DNA of 64,000 nucleotides from Actinoplanes oblitus. GTDB taxonomy: Bacteria > Actinomycetota > Actinomycetes > Mycobacteriales > Micromonosporaceae. Each line of letters begins with the position of its first letter. Position 1 is the first letter of the stretch. Positions 1 through 7,716 of the stretch are shown here, piece by piece. The DNA lies in assembly GCF_030252345.1 (NCBI RefSeq), contig NZ_CP126980.1, positions 248,001 to 312,000 of the forward strand. The letters run 5' to 3'. The translations under genes and the position numbers were made by a program. The notes beneath the pieces were generated by a model. The model had not been told where the DNA came from. It did no database searches and saw only the letters and a list, made by a program, of their open reading frames with translations.

Positions 1-497
1 ACGGAGCGCCACCGGGCCGCCGGCACGCCCTGCTCGATCACCAGCTGGGGCAGCATGCGGCCGCGCCGGGCCAGGTCGCAGGCCCAGCCGGCGAGCAGGC
101 AGAGGTAGCGCAGCGAGGCGCCGGCAACCCACGGCGCGGCCGGGTCGGGCTCGGCGAGCTCGGCCAGCAGGCCCAGCGCGGACTCGCCGGGGACCGCCAG
201 GGTGGGCACGGTCCAGCCGGCGAGCCGGACCCCGCGCGGGGAGGTCGTCTCGACGCCGGTCTCGGGTGAGGGGATCGGGCCGCGTGTCGTCCCGGGCAGC
301 TGGACCAGTGAGGTGCCGGCGGTCGCCTCCGCCAGGTCGAGGGCCGCGCGCAGCGCCTCGGGGCCGGCCGCGAACGGATGTGGCCGGAGCCGTGCCCGGG
401 AGGGTGCGGACTCCTCGATGGCGGGCTCCTCGGCCCAGAGCAGCAACCGGCCGGGCCGCCCGGACCCGGGCACCCAGCCGCCATGAACGACGAGCAC
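1..497 (-). CDS. SNF2-family helicase, N-terminal part (partial)
   Basis: Reading the minus strand from a GTG at 497 gives an open frame that leaves the window at base 1. It begins VLVVHGGWVPG and continues with LLLWAEE and RPHPFAAGPEALRAAL, which I recognise as the N-terminal helicase-associated region of actinobacterial SWI2/SNF2-type DEAD/DEAH ATPases. The helicase core lies outside the window. The GTG start is preferred because an AGGGGG ribosome-binding site lies 6 nt upstream; a TTG two codons earlier would directly abut that site. The SNF2 assignment rests on the N-terminal pattern only, since no ATPase motif is visible here. Confidence 0.75.
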   Translation of the reverse strand, partial: MLVVHGGWVPGSGRPGRLLLWAEEPAIEESAPSRARLRPHPFAAGPEALRAALDLAEATAGTSLVQLPGTTRGPIPSPETGVETTSPRGVRLAGWTVPTLAVPGESALGLLAELAEPDPAAPWVAGASLRYLCLLAGWACDLARRGRMLPQLVIEQGVPAARWRS

Positions 498-537
498 TTT
501 CAACCCCCTGCGCAGTCCGTCGAGATTATCGGCTCGC

Positions 538-918
538 TTACCGCTCGGTGAACTCCGCGAGCTCGTAGACGACCCCATTGGGGTCGGTGACCAGCAGCAG
601 CCGCTCGCCCCAGGGCTCCTCGCGGATCGGCAGGGAGGGCTCGACGCCCTCGGCACGCAGCCGCTCCTGCTCGGCGTCGAGATCGTCGACCACGAACGCG
701 ATGATCGTGCCCGCGACCCGCACCTGGCGCAGCTCCGGCGGCAACACCTCCAGGCCGACGCCGTGGAACACCACGTCGACCCCGTCGTCCTCCCGGGTCA
801 TCGAGGCGAAGCCGTCAGCGGACATCCGCTCGGTGTAGCCGAAGTGGTCCGCGAGAAACTTGCTGGAGGACGGGACGTCGTCGACGGTGACACAGACGAC
901 GGACGACTTGATTCGCAT
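538..918 (-). CDS. VOC (glyoxalase/bleomycin-resistance fold) protein
   Basis: This 126-residue protein has a single vicinal-oxygen-chelate domain. It starts MRIKSSVVCVTVDD and ends with the typical C-terminal strand LLLVTDPNGVVYELAEF, whose final Glu is a usual metal ligand in the family. The start at 918 follows a GGGGAGG ribosome-binding site. Members act as dioxygenases, glyoxalases or drug-binding resistance proteins; the substrate cannot be told from sequence. It is divergent from the TetR gene at 989, and the shared 70-bp gap carries a palindromic operator, so TetR very likely controls it. Confidence 0.85.
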   Translation of the reverse strand: MRIKSSVVCVTVDDVPSSSKFLADHFGYTERMSADGFASMTREDDGVDVVFHGVGLEVLPPELRQVRVAGTIIAFVVDDLDAEQERLRAEGVEPSLPIREEPWGERLLLVTDPNGVVYELAEFTER

Positions 919-941
919 GGCGCCTCCCCAGGGCGAGTTAG

Positions 942-970
942 CTGTACGCCGTACAGAATACGCCGTACAA
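942..970. promoter_or_regulatory. Palindromic TetR-type operator between divergent genes
   Basis: Positions 942-956 read CTGTACGCCGTACAG, a 15-bp palindrome with 6-bp perfect arms around GCC. The sequence TACGCCGTACA is repeated at 945-955 and 959-969, a 14-bp direct spacing. The site sits between the VOC gene (start 918) and the tetR gene (start 989), about 19 nt upstream of the tetR start. This is the expected place and form of an autoregulatory TetR operator. Confidence 0.75.
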
Positions 971-988
971 GAAAGGAGTGCCACCCCG

Positions 989-1750
989 ATGGCCGAAGCG
1001 CGCCGCACCATCGACCTCCTCTGGTTTCCGGAGGCGGCCGAGCGCAAGCGAGGCCGCCGTCCGGGCCTGACCGTGGCCCGGGTCGTCGAGACCGGGATCG
1101 CCCTGGCCGACGCCGAGGGACTGGACGCGGTGTCGATGCGCCGGGTCGCGAGTGAGCTCGGCGTGGTGCCGATGACGCTGTACACCTACGTGCCGGACAA
1201 GGCGACCCTGCTGGACCTGATGCTGGACCGGGTCTACCTGGCGATGCCCCGGCGGGAGCTGCCGGACCGGCCGTGGCGGGAGCGGCTCGCGGCGATCGCG
1301 GAGGAGAACCGCGCGCTGGTCGCCGAGCACCCGTGGGTGGCCGGGTTGCCGGCCAGCCGGCCGCCGCTGGGTCCCGGCCTGATGGCGAAGTACGAGCACG
1401 AGTTGCGCGCCTTCGACGGCTGCGGGCTGACCGACCTGGAGATCGACTCGTCGCTCACCTTCCTGATCGGCTTCGTGCAGTCCGCGGCGCGCACCGCCGC
1501 CGAGGTGCGCGCCGCGACGGAGCGCAGCCAGGAGACCGACTGGGCGTGGTGGCAGGAGCGTGGCCCGATCTTCGAGGTGGTCTTCGACAAGCACGCCTAC
1601 CCGACCGCGACCCGGGTCGGCGCGGCGGCGGGCGAGGCGCTGGGCACCGCCTACGATCCCGACCACGCCTACGACTTCGGCCTGCGGCGGGTGCTGGACG
1701 GCCTGGGCGTGCTGATCGACGGGCGGGGTTCCGGTGACCCGGGCCGCTGA
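989..1750 (+). CDS. TetR/AcrR-family transcriptional regulator
   Basis: This 253-residue repressor has an N-terminal HTH at about residues 30-75, with the signature VETGIALADAEGLDAVSMRR followed by VASELGVVPMTLYTYV. A longer all-helical ligand-binding domain of the TetR_C_1 type follows. The ATG at 989 is chosen over an in-frame upstream start at 860 because an AAAGGAG ribosome-binding site precedes it and because the operator would otherwise lie inside the gene. It is divergent from the VOC gene and probably represses both. The inducer is unknown. Confidence 0.9.
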   Translation: MAEARRTIDLLWFPEAAERKRGRRPGLTVARVVETGIALADAEGLDAVSMRRVASELGVVPMTLYTYVPDKATLLDLMLDRVYLAMPRRELPDRPWRERLAAIAEENRALVAEHPWVAGLPASRPPLGPGLMAKYEHELRAFDGCGLTDLEIDSSLTFLIGFVQSAARTAAEVRAATERSQETDWAWWQERGPIFEVVFDKHAYPTATRVGAAAGEALGTAYDPDHAYDFGLRRVLDGLGVLIDGRGSGDPGR

Positions 1751-1783
1751 CGACGGCCGCGGGGTGGACGTACGCTTCCTGAC

Positions 1784-3019
1784 GTGACGGCGAATCCGGA
1801 GATCGACAGCATCCTGCAGCGTGGCGCCGACGGCGGGCGGATCACCCCCGAGGAGGCGCTGCTGCTCTACACGGACGCCCCGTTCCACGCGCTGGGCGAG
1901 GCAGCCGACGCGGTGCGCCGCCGGCGATACCCGGACGGCATCGTCACGTACCTGATCGACCGCAACATCAACTACACGAACGTGTGCGTCACGGCGTGCA
2001 AGTTCTGCGCGTTCTTCCGGGCACCGAAGCACAAGGAGGGCTGGTCGCACCCGACCGAGGAGATCCTGCGCCGGTGCGGCGAGGCGGTGGAGCTCGGCGC
2101 CACCCAGGTGATGCTGCAGGGCGGGCACCACCCGGACTTCGGTGTGGAGTACTACGAGGAGTTGTTCTCCTCGGTCAAGCAGGCGTTCCCGCAGCTCGCC
2201 ATCCACTCGATCGGCCCGAGTGAGATCCTGCACATGGCCAAGGTCTCGGGCGTCTCGATCGAGGACGCGATCGTCCGGATCAAGGCGGCCGGCCTGGACT
2301 CGATCGCCGGTGCCGGCGCCGAGATGCTGCCCGATCGGCCGCGTAAGGCGATCGCCCCGCTCAAGGAGAGCGGCGAGCGCTGGCTCGAGGTGATGGCTGT
2401 CGCGCACCGTAACGGGCTGTCCTCGACAGCGACCATGATGATGGGCACCGGCGAGACCAACGCCGAGCGGATCGAGCACATCCGGATGATCCGCGACGTG
2501 CAGGACCTCGCCGTGGCCCGGGGTTACCGGGACGTCCCGGTGGAGGAGTCGCACGACGTCGGCGGCTTCCGGGCCTTCATCCCGTGGACGTACCAGCCGG
2601 AGAACAACCACCTGAAGGGCCGCACCCAGGCCACCACGATGGAGTACCTGCGGTTCATCGCGGTCTCCCGGCTGTTCTTCGACAACGTCGCGCATCTGCA
2701 GGCGTCCTGGCTGACCACCGGCAAGGACATCGGCCAGCTCTCGCTGCACATGGGCGTCGACGACCTGGGCTCGATCATGCTGGAGGAGAACGTGATCTCC
2801 TCGGCCGGCGCCCGGCACCGGTCCAACCTGCACGAGCTGATCTCGATGATCCGCACCGCCGACCGGATCCCGGCCTGGCGCGACACCTGGTACCGGCACC
2901 TCGCGGTGCACCGGACCGCCGCGGACGATCCGACCGACGACCGGGTGGTGTCGCACTTCTCATCGATCGCGATCCCCGGCGGCGGCCGGAAACAGCTGCC
3001 GCTGGTCGAGGCGAGCTGA
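1784..3019 (+). CDS. mqnC: Cyclic dehypoxanthinyl futalosine synthase (radical SAM)
   Basis: This 411-residue radical SAM enzyme cyclises dehypoxanthine futalosine in the futalosine route to menaquinone. The cluster motif CVTACKFCAF (CxxxCxxC, about residues 67-74) follows YLIDRNINYTNV, a typical MqnC stretch. Further on, MLQGGHHPDFGVEYYEELF and HSIGPSEI match the TIM-barrel substrate region. Related enzymes CofH/FbiC and MqnE share the fold, but the overall pattern fits MqnC best. The GTG start at 1784 lies 33 nt after the tetR stop. menG, menJ and nuo follow on the same strand, supporting a menaquinone role. No other mqn genes are in the window. Confidence 0.92.
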   Translation: MTANPEIDSILQRGADGGRITPEEALLLYTDAPFHALGEAADAVRRRRYPDGIVTYLIDRNINYTNVCVTACKFCAFFRAPKHKEGWSHPTEEILRRCGEAVELGATQVMLQGGHHPDFGVEYYEELFSSVKQAFPQLAIHSIGPSEILHMAKVSGVSIEDAIVRIKAAGLDSIAGAGAEMLPDRPRKAIAPLKESGERWLEVMAVAHRNGLSSTATMMMGTGETNAERIEHIRMIRDVQDLAVARGYRDVPVEESHDVGGFRAFIPWTYQPENNHLKGRTQATTMEYLRFIAVSRLFFDNVAHLQASWLTTGKDIGQLSLHMGVDDLGSIMLEENVISSAGARHRSNLHELISMIRTADRIPAWRDTWYRHLAVHRTAADDPTDDRVVSHFSSIAIPGGGRKQLPLVEAS

Positions 3020-3183
3020 CCGGCCCGCGACCGGATCGTTACTCGCCACCTGCGTACACGACCTCTTCGACGGTTCCCACCTGGCCGTTCGGCCAGGGTG
3101 GGGGTCGTCGGACCGGTGAGGGCTGTATTGCTCCTTCGTAACGAGCCCGCCTGTTGCCTGTACCGGCTCTTTCCCGCTGGTTA

Positions 3184-3324
3184 CGTTGCCTGCGTAAGGC
3201 AACGGGAAAACCTCATGCGTCGCCAGGCGGTCAGCGTCGGTGACGAGCAGTCGGACCCGACCGATGGCGGTCGTATATATAACGCACAAGGAACGGGCGG
3301 GATGGGACACCATCCCGCCCGTTC
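3184..3324 (+). other. Structured intergenic segment (possible small RNA)
   Basis: The 379-bp gap between mqnC and menG holds no convincing gene. It does contain three successive hairpins on the plus strand. The first is 3184-3191 paired with 3197-3204 (8 bp, loop GCGTA). The second is 3258-3263 paired with 3268-3273 (6 bp, loop ATGG). The third is the strong stem at 3291-3324. An AT-rich stretch, TATATATAAC, lies just before the last stem. This may be a 3' UTR or an unassigned small RNA; I do not recognise a known family. Confidence 0.35.
3291..3324 (+). terminator. Strong hairpin terminator between mqnC and menG
   Basis: A perfect 15-bp stem (3291-3305 with 3310-3324) encloses a GACA loop and is followed by TGTTGCTGT, a weak T-tract as is common in actinobacteria. 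The stem is palindromic, so it could also stop antisense transcription. Confidence 0.75.
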
Positions 3325-3398
3325 TGTTGCTGTGAAAGCAGTCTCTTCCGTATCAAGGGTGGCGGGCGGGGCGGTCGGATGGGGCAGAGTTAGTCGAC

Positions 3399-4097
3399 GT
3401 GACGCGCGCAGATCTGGACAAGCAGCCGCACGAGGTCGCCGAGATGTTCGACGGCGTCGCCAAGCGGTACGACCTGACCAACACGGTGATCTCACTCGGC
3501 CAGGACCGGGGCTGGCGGAAGGCCACCCGGGAGGCGCTCGGCCTGCGGCCGGGTGAGCGGGTGCTGGACGTGGGCGCGGGTACCGGGGTGTCCACCGACG
3601 AGCTGGGGCGTTCCGGGGCCTTCGCGGTCGGCGCGGACCTCTCGGTCGGGATGCTGCAGGCCGGCCGGCGGGTGCGAGCCGAGGTGCCGCTGCTGGCCGG
3701 GGACGCGTTGCGACTGCCGTTCCCGGACGCCACCTTCGACGCGGTGACCATCTCCTTCGCGTTACGCAACGTGGTGGACACCGAGGCCGCGCTGCGTGAG
3801 TTCGGCCGGGTCACCCGTCCGGGTGGGCGGCTGGTGGTGTGCGAGTTCAGCACCCCGGTGAACCCGGCGTTCCGGACGGTCTACATGCAGTACCTGATGC
3901 GGTCGCTGCCGGCGGTGGCCCGCGGCGTGTCGAGCAACCCGGACGCGTACGTGTACCTGGCCGAGTCGATCCGGGCGTGGCCGGACCAGGCGGGGCTGGC
4001 CGCGCGGATCGCCGGCTCGGGACCGTGGGACCGGGTGGGCTGGCGGAACCTGACCGGCGGCGTGGTGGCGCTGCACCGGGCCACGCGACGGAGCTGA
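3399..4097 (+). CDS. menG: Demethylmenaquinone methyltransferase (UbiE/MenG)
   Basis: This 232-residue class I SAM methyltransferase carries out the last ring methylation of menaquinone. Near the N-terminus [20 protein letters not shown] is the UbiE family signature. The SAM-binding motif [15 protein letters not shown] falls at about residues 51-65, and [19 protein letters not shown] and [14 protein letters not shown] are the other family motifs. The start is a GTG at 3399. It follows a 379-bp gap with a terminator, so it has its own promoter. Neighbouring mqnC and the menJ-like gene support the role. Confidence 0.93.
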   Translation: MTRADLDKQPHEVAEMFDGVAKRYDLTNTVISLGQDRGWRKATREALGLRPGERVLDVGAGTGVSTDELGRSGAFAVGADLSVGMLQAGRRVRAEVPLLAGDALRLPFPDATFDAVTISFALRNVVDTEAALREFGRVTRPGGRLVVCEFSTPVNPAFRTVYMQYLMRSLPAVARGVSSNPDAYVYLAESIRAWPDQAGLAARIAGSGPWDRVGWRNLTGGVVALHRATRRS

Positions 4098-4205
4098 CCG
4101 CGTACCCGAATCGGATCTTGATCTTGAAGGGTTCGGATGCCGCGCGTCGGTGACAAATCGGGTGTTTGGTGAACAAGGCGCGAAGTGGCTGTTTAGCTCG
4201 ATGTC

Positions 4206-4466
4206 ATGACGAAACTCGGACAGCTTGAGGACACTGACATCGATCTCTCGATCGACGAGGGCGAGGCTGGTGAGCGGCGCGCCAGCGAACTGGCCAACCG
4301 CATCCGGATGGTCGCCGCCCAGGATCCGCTGCTTGCCCAAGACCTGGTAGAGGAACTGATCGTCGCTTTGGACCGAGCGATGGACGGCACTATCCGAGAT
4401 CATCTCAACGGTCCGGCACGTGGGATCGCGGAGCGCGTTTTGGGAGACTCTGACCCGATTCAGTAG
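4206..4466 (+). CDS. Small acidic hypothetical protein (86 aa)
   Basis: An 86-residue open frame starting MTKLGQLEDTDIDLSIDEGE, rich in Asp and Glu, with predicted helical segments such as ELANRIRMVAAQDPLLAQDL. No family is recognised. There is no clear ribosome-binding site before the ATG; the TTTAGCT about 10 nt upstream could be a -10 element for a leaderless or near-leaderless message. GC is lower than in the neighbours. The frame looks protein-like, but a real gene is not certain. Confidence 0.5.
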   Translation: MTKLGQLEDTDIDLSIDEGEAGERRASELANRIRMVAAQDPLLAQDLVEELIVALDRAMDGTIRDHLNGPARGIAERVLGDSDPIQ

Positions 4467-4519
4467 CCTCGTCGAAACAATCCGGTCGACCTGAGTGCAA
4501 AGATCGTCGATAGTCGGCC

Positions 4520-4525
4520 TAGACT
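4520..4525 (+). promoter_or_regulatory. Possible -10 element of the menJ-nuo promoter
   Basis: TAGACT fits the TANNNT actinobacterial -10 pattern. It lies 16 bp upstream of the Rex-like operator, so a transcript starting near 4532 would run straight into the operator. No convincing -35 is seen. Confidence 0.35.
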
Positions 4526-4540
4526 CCGACCGAGGCATGC

Positions 4541-4558
4541 TTGTGAACTAATTCACGA
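4541..4558. promoter_or_regulatory. Putative Rex operator upstream of menJ-nuo
   Basis: TTGTGAACTAATTCACGA matches the established Rex operator consensus (TTGTGAA, four free bases, TTCACAA) with one mismatch. The surrounding 4539-4560 forms a 22-bp inverted repeat. It lies 25 bp upstream of the menJ start. Rex senses the NADH/NAD+ ratio and is known to repress nuo in Streptomyces, which fits the genes downstream. The rex gene itself is not in the window. Confidence 0.75.
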
Positions 4559-4582
4559 GCACTGCGGATCGGAGGCTGCACC

Positions 4583-5875
4583 GTGAACGACCACCCGCCA
4601 TCCACCGTCGCTGACGAGGCAGACGTCATCGTGGTCGGCGCGGGACCGGGCGGCAGTGCGGCCGCCTACCATCTCGCCCGGCACGGTGTCCGGGTGCTGC
4701 TCCTGGAGAAAACCGAGTTCCCGCGCGAGAAGGTGTGCGGCGACGGCCTGACTCCGCGCGCCGTCCGTCAGCTGGTCCGGATGGGTATCGACACCTCCGA
4801 GAAGGCCGGTTGGCTGCAGAACCGGGGCCTGCGAGTGATCGGCGGCGGGGTCCGGCTCGAGCTGGACTGGCCCGAGCTGGCGAGTTTCCCCGGTTACGGC
4901 CTGGTCCGCACGCGCCTCGACTTCGACGACATGCTGGCCCGCCGCGCGGTGGAGGCCGGCGCCCTGCTCCGCACGAACGTGAACGTCACCGGCCCGGTCC
5001 TCAATGACGAAGGCTACGTGATCGGGGTCCAGGCCAAGGCCGGTCCCGGAAAAGAGCCGGTCGAGTACCGCGCCCCGCTGGTGATCGCCGCGGACGGCGT
5101 CTCCGGCAAGTTCCCGCTGGCCCTGGGGCTGGCCAAGCGTGACGACCGCCCGCTCGGGGTGGCCGTCCGGCGCTACTACCGCTCCGCGGTCAAGGCGGAC
5201 GACGACTACCTGGAGTCCTGGCTGGAGCTGCGCAGCGCGCAGGACCCGAGCCGGCTGCTCCCGGGGTACGGCTGGATCTTCGGTCTCGGCGACGGCCGGG
5301 TGAACGTCGGTCTCGGCATCCTGAACTCGTCCACCGCCTTCGGTAAGACGAACTACCGCAACCTGCTCACCGACTGGCTCGGCTCCACCCCGGAGGACTG
5401 GGGGATGCGGGACGAGGCGAACGCGGAGGGCCCGACGCTCGGCGCGGCGCTCCCGATGGGCTTCAACCGGGTGCCGCATTACACCCGCGGGGTAATGCTG
5501 GTCGGCGATTCGGGTGGCATGGTCAACCCGATGAACGGCGAGGGCATCGCGTACGCGATGGAGTCCGGTGAGCTGGCCGCCGAGGTGGCGGTGCAGGCGC
5601 TGGCGCGTCCGGCGGGCCCGGAGCGGGAGCGGGCGCTGCGGGCCTACCCGGCCGAGCTCAGCCTGCGGTTCGGCGGTTACTACCGCCTGGGTGGCGTGTT
5701 CGTGAAGCTGATCGGCAATCCGCAGGTCATGCGGCTGGCCACCAAGCACGGCATGCCGCACCCGACGTTGATGAAGTTCGTCCTGAAGCTGCTCGCCAAC
5801 CTCACCGACCCGCGCGGTGGCGACGCGATGGACCGCATCATCAACGGCTTGACGAAGGTGGCGCCCGCCGTCTGA
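4583..5875 (+). CDS. menJ: Geranylgeranyl-reductase-family FAD oxidoreductase (MenJ-like menaquinone reductase)
   Basis: This 430-residue flavoprotein has the Rossmann FAD motif DVIVVGAGPGGSAAAYHLAR at about residues 14-33, the motif EKVCGDGLTPRAV typical of geranylgeranyl reductases, and the second FAD motif VMLVGDSGGMVNPMNGEGI. In mycobacteria the homologue MenJ saturates one isoprene unit of menaquinone, and it also lies close to menG and a polyprenyl synthase. That context makes MenJ the best guess; archaeal-type lipid reduction is the alternative. The GTG at 4583 follows a CGGAGGC ribosome-binding site. A Rex-like operator is just upstream. Confidence 0.85.
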   Translation: MNDHPPSTVADEADVIVVGAGPGGSAAAYHLARHGVRVLLLEKTEFPREKVCGDGLTPRAVRQLVRMGIDTSEKAGWLQNRGLRVIGGGVRLELDWPELASFPGYGLVRTRLDFDDMLARRAVEAGALLRTNVNVTGPVLNDEGYVIGVQAKAGPGKEPVEYRAPLVIAADGVSGKFPLALGLAKRDDRPLGVAVRRYYRSAVKADDDYLESWLELRSAQDPSRLLPGYGWIFGLGDGRVNVGLGILNSSTAFGKTNYRNLLTDWLGSTPEDWGMRDEANAEGPTLGAALPMGFNRVPHYTRGVMLVGDSGGMVNPMNGEGIAYAMESGELAAEVAVQALARPAGPERERALRAYPAELSLRFGGYYRLGGVFVKLIGNPQVMRLATKHGMPHPTLMKFVLKLLANLTDPRGGDAMDRIINGLTKVAPAV

Positions 5876-5957
5876 CGACGGAATCGGGCACCCCGACCAA
5901 AGGGATACAAAAGCGAAAAACTAGTGTGAAGCGGCTAACAGTCGTACGGGAGTGAAG

Positions 5958-6323
5958 ATGACGATCAACCCATACGTCCCGATCGTCGGGTTGCTGATCC
6001 TCGGCGCGCTCTTCGCGTTGTTCTCGGTGTCTGTCGCACCGATCGTCGGGCCGAAGCGCTACAACCGGGCAAAGATGGACGCCTACGAATGCGGCATTGA
6101 GCCGGCCCCACAACCGGTCGGCGGCGGCCGATTCCCGGTGAAGTTCTATCTGACGGCGATGCTCTTCATCGTCTTCGACATCGAGACCATCTTCCTCTAC
6201 CCGTGGGCCGTCTCGTTCGAGGCGCTGGGCCTGTTCGGATTCGTGGAAATGGTCCTGTTCATCGTCACCGTCTTCATCGCCTACACGTACGTGTGGCGCC
6301 GCGGCGGACTCAACTGGGACTGA
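5958..6323 (+). CDS. nuoA: NADH-quinone oxidoreductase subunit A
   Basis: This 121-residue membrane subunit of complex I has three transmembrane helices: residues about 7-27, 65-85 and 93-113. It shows the family motifs YECGIEP and [23 protein letters not shown] 5958 is chosen over an in-frame GTG at 5952 because a GGGAG site lies 5 nt before it. It is the first gene of the 14-gene nuo operon and is separated from menJ by 82 bp holding a degenerate Rex half-site (GTGTGAAG near 5930). nuoB starts 5 nt downstream. Confidence 0.97.
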   Translation: MTINPYVPIVGLLILGALFALFSVSVAPIVGPKRYNRAKMDAYECGIEPAPQPVGGGRFPVKFYLTAMLFIVFDIETIFLYPWAVSFEALGLFGFVEMVLFIVTVFIAYTYVWRRGGLNWD

Positions 6324-6328
6324 TAACC

Positions 6329-7000
6329 ATGGGAATCGAAGAGAAGCTGCCCAGTGGCATCCTGCTCACCTCGGTCGAGAAGCTGTCGAACTGGGCCCGC
6401 AAGTCGTCGTTCTGGGGCGCGACCTTCGGCCTGGCCTGTTGTGCCATCGAGATGATGGCGGCCGGCGGTCCGCACTACGATCTCGGCCGCTGGGGCATGG
6501 AGGTGTTCCGCGCCTCGCCCCGCCAGGCCGACCTGATGATCGTCGCGGGCCGGGTCAGCCAGAAGATGGCGCCGGTGGTCCGGCAGATCTACGACCAGAT
6601 GCCGGAGCCCCGCTCGGTGATCTCGATGGGCGTCTGCGCCTCGTCCGGCGGCATGTTCAACAACTACGCCATCGTGCAGGGCGTGGACCACATCGTCCCG
6701 GTCGACATCTACCTGCCGGGCTGTCCGCCCAGGCCGGAGATGCTGATCGACGCGATCCTCAAGATGCGCGAGAAGGTGATGGCCCAGCCGCTCGGCCCCA
6801 ACGGCCGCAAGATGCTGGAGCAACGCCGCGCCGAAGGAAAGCTGCCGATCGTCGCGCCGGGCGCCATGCCGTCGTCGTACCGGGCGGACAAGGTCCGCCG
6901 GGCGGAATGGACGCAGGCCGTCAAAGAAGGCCGCGAGGAGCAATTGCGGATCGAGAACTGGATGAAGCTCCAGCCGCATTTGCGGGAGGGTGGCAAATGA
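6329..7000 (+). CDS. nuoB: NADH-quinone oxidoreductase subunit B
   Basis: This 223-residue subunit sits at the junction between the peripheral and membrane arms and carries cluster N2, the last iron-sulfur centre before quinone. The ligands are visible in [11 protein letters not shown] (two adjacent cysteines), [13 protein letters not shown] and [10 protein letters not shown]. The ATG at 6329 begins 5 nt after nuoA. Its 3' end overlaps nuoC by the ATGA arrangement, so the two are translationally coupled. Confidence 0.97.
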   Translation: MGIEEKLPSGILLTSVEKLSNWARKSSFWGATFGLACCAIEMMAAGGPHYDLGRWGMEVFRASPRQADLMIVAGRVSQKMAPVVRQIYDQMPEPRSVISMGVCASSGGMFNNYAIVQGVDHIVPVDIYLPGCPPRPEMLIDAILKMREKVMAQPLGPNGRKMLEQRRAEGKLPIVAPGAMPSSYRADKVRRAEWTQAVKEGREEQLRIENWMKLQPHLREGGK

Positions 7001-7716
7001 CTATTCGACCCGGAACCGAGGGTGACGTTCCCGTCACCAAAACGAGTGGTGCCAATCTCGGCGCGCCCGCTCAGACACCGCCCAGCCCGGATAAGGGCAT
7101 GTTCGGCGTCAAAGGCACCGGCGACGTCTCCGGCTTCGGTCGTCTGGTCCGCCCCCGACCTGCTGTTTTTGACAGCCCACGGCCGTACGGCGGGTATTTC
7201 GACGACGTCTATGACGCGTTGGAGGAAGCTTATCCGGCCTTCTCCGAAGCCATCGAGAAGGTGGTGGTGGATAGGGCGGAACTCACACTTCACATCAGGC
7301 CCGAGAGAATCAAGGACGTCTGTCAGGTAATGAGGGACGAAGGGTCTCTCCGGTTCGAGTTGTGCTCCTCCGTCGACTGCGTCGATTACCTGGGTTCGGA
7401 CGAGCGGCGATTCCACATCGCTTATCAATTGACTTCGATGACGTACCGCCGGAGGGTGCGCCTCGAGGTGGCCGTCGCGGACGGCGTGCCCGTCCCGAGC
7501 GTCACCAGCGTCTACCCGACCGCCGACTGGCAGGAGCGGGAGGTCTACGACATGTTCGGCGTGGTCTTCGCCGGCCATCCCAATCTCACCCGGATCCTGA
7601 TGCCGGACGACTGGGAGGGCCACCCCCAGCGCAAGGACTACCCGCTCGGCGGGGTGCCCGTGGAGTACAAGGGCGCCGAGATCCCGCCGCCCGACCAGCG
7701 GAGGGTCTACCAGTGA
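6997..7716 (+). CDS. nuoC: NADH-quinone oxidoreductase subunit C
   Basis: This 239-residue peripheral-arm subunit (30-kDa family) has a low-complexity N-terminal tail of about 45 residues and then the conserved domain. Signature stretches are [19 protein letters not shown] and [20 protein letters not shown]. NuoC has no cofactor; it packs against NuoD near the quinone site. The ATG overlaps the nuoB stop, and its own stop overlaps the nuoD GTG start (GTGA). It is a separate gene, unlike the nuoCD fusion of enterobacteria. Confidence 0.96.
   Translation: MTIRPGTEGDVPVTKTSGANLGAPAQTPPSPDKGMFGVKGTGDVSGFGRLVRPRPAVFDSPRPYGGYFDDVYDALEEAYPAFSEAIEKVVVDRAELTLHIRPERIKDVCQVMRDEGSLRFELCSSVDCVDYLGSDERRFHIAYQLTSMTYRRRVRLEVAVADGVPVPSVTSVYPTADWQEREVYDMFGVVFAGHPNLTRILMPDDWEGHPQRKDYPLGGVPVEYKGAEIPPPDQRRVYQ

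Noticed and set aside
938..2956. Long minus-strand open frame over tetR and mqnC
   Set aside because: It is antisense to two well-recognised genes, its composition is Arg/His/Pro-rich as expected for a shadow in GC-rich DNA, and it has no family pattern.
1784..3019. CofH or MqnE instead of MqnC
   Set aside because: The order and wording of motifs (RNINYTNVC, GGHHPDFGVEYYE, HSIGPSEI) and the menaquinone neighbours fit MqnC better.
2960..3313. Possible 117-residue minus-strand protein between mqnC and menG
   Set aside because: It has no ribosome-binding site, overlaps the mqnC end and the terminator stem, and shows no family pattern.
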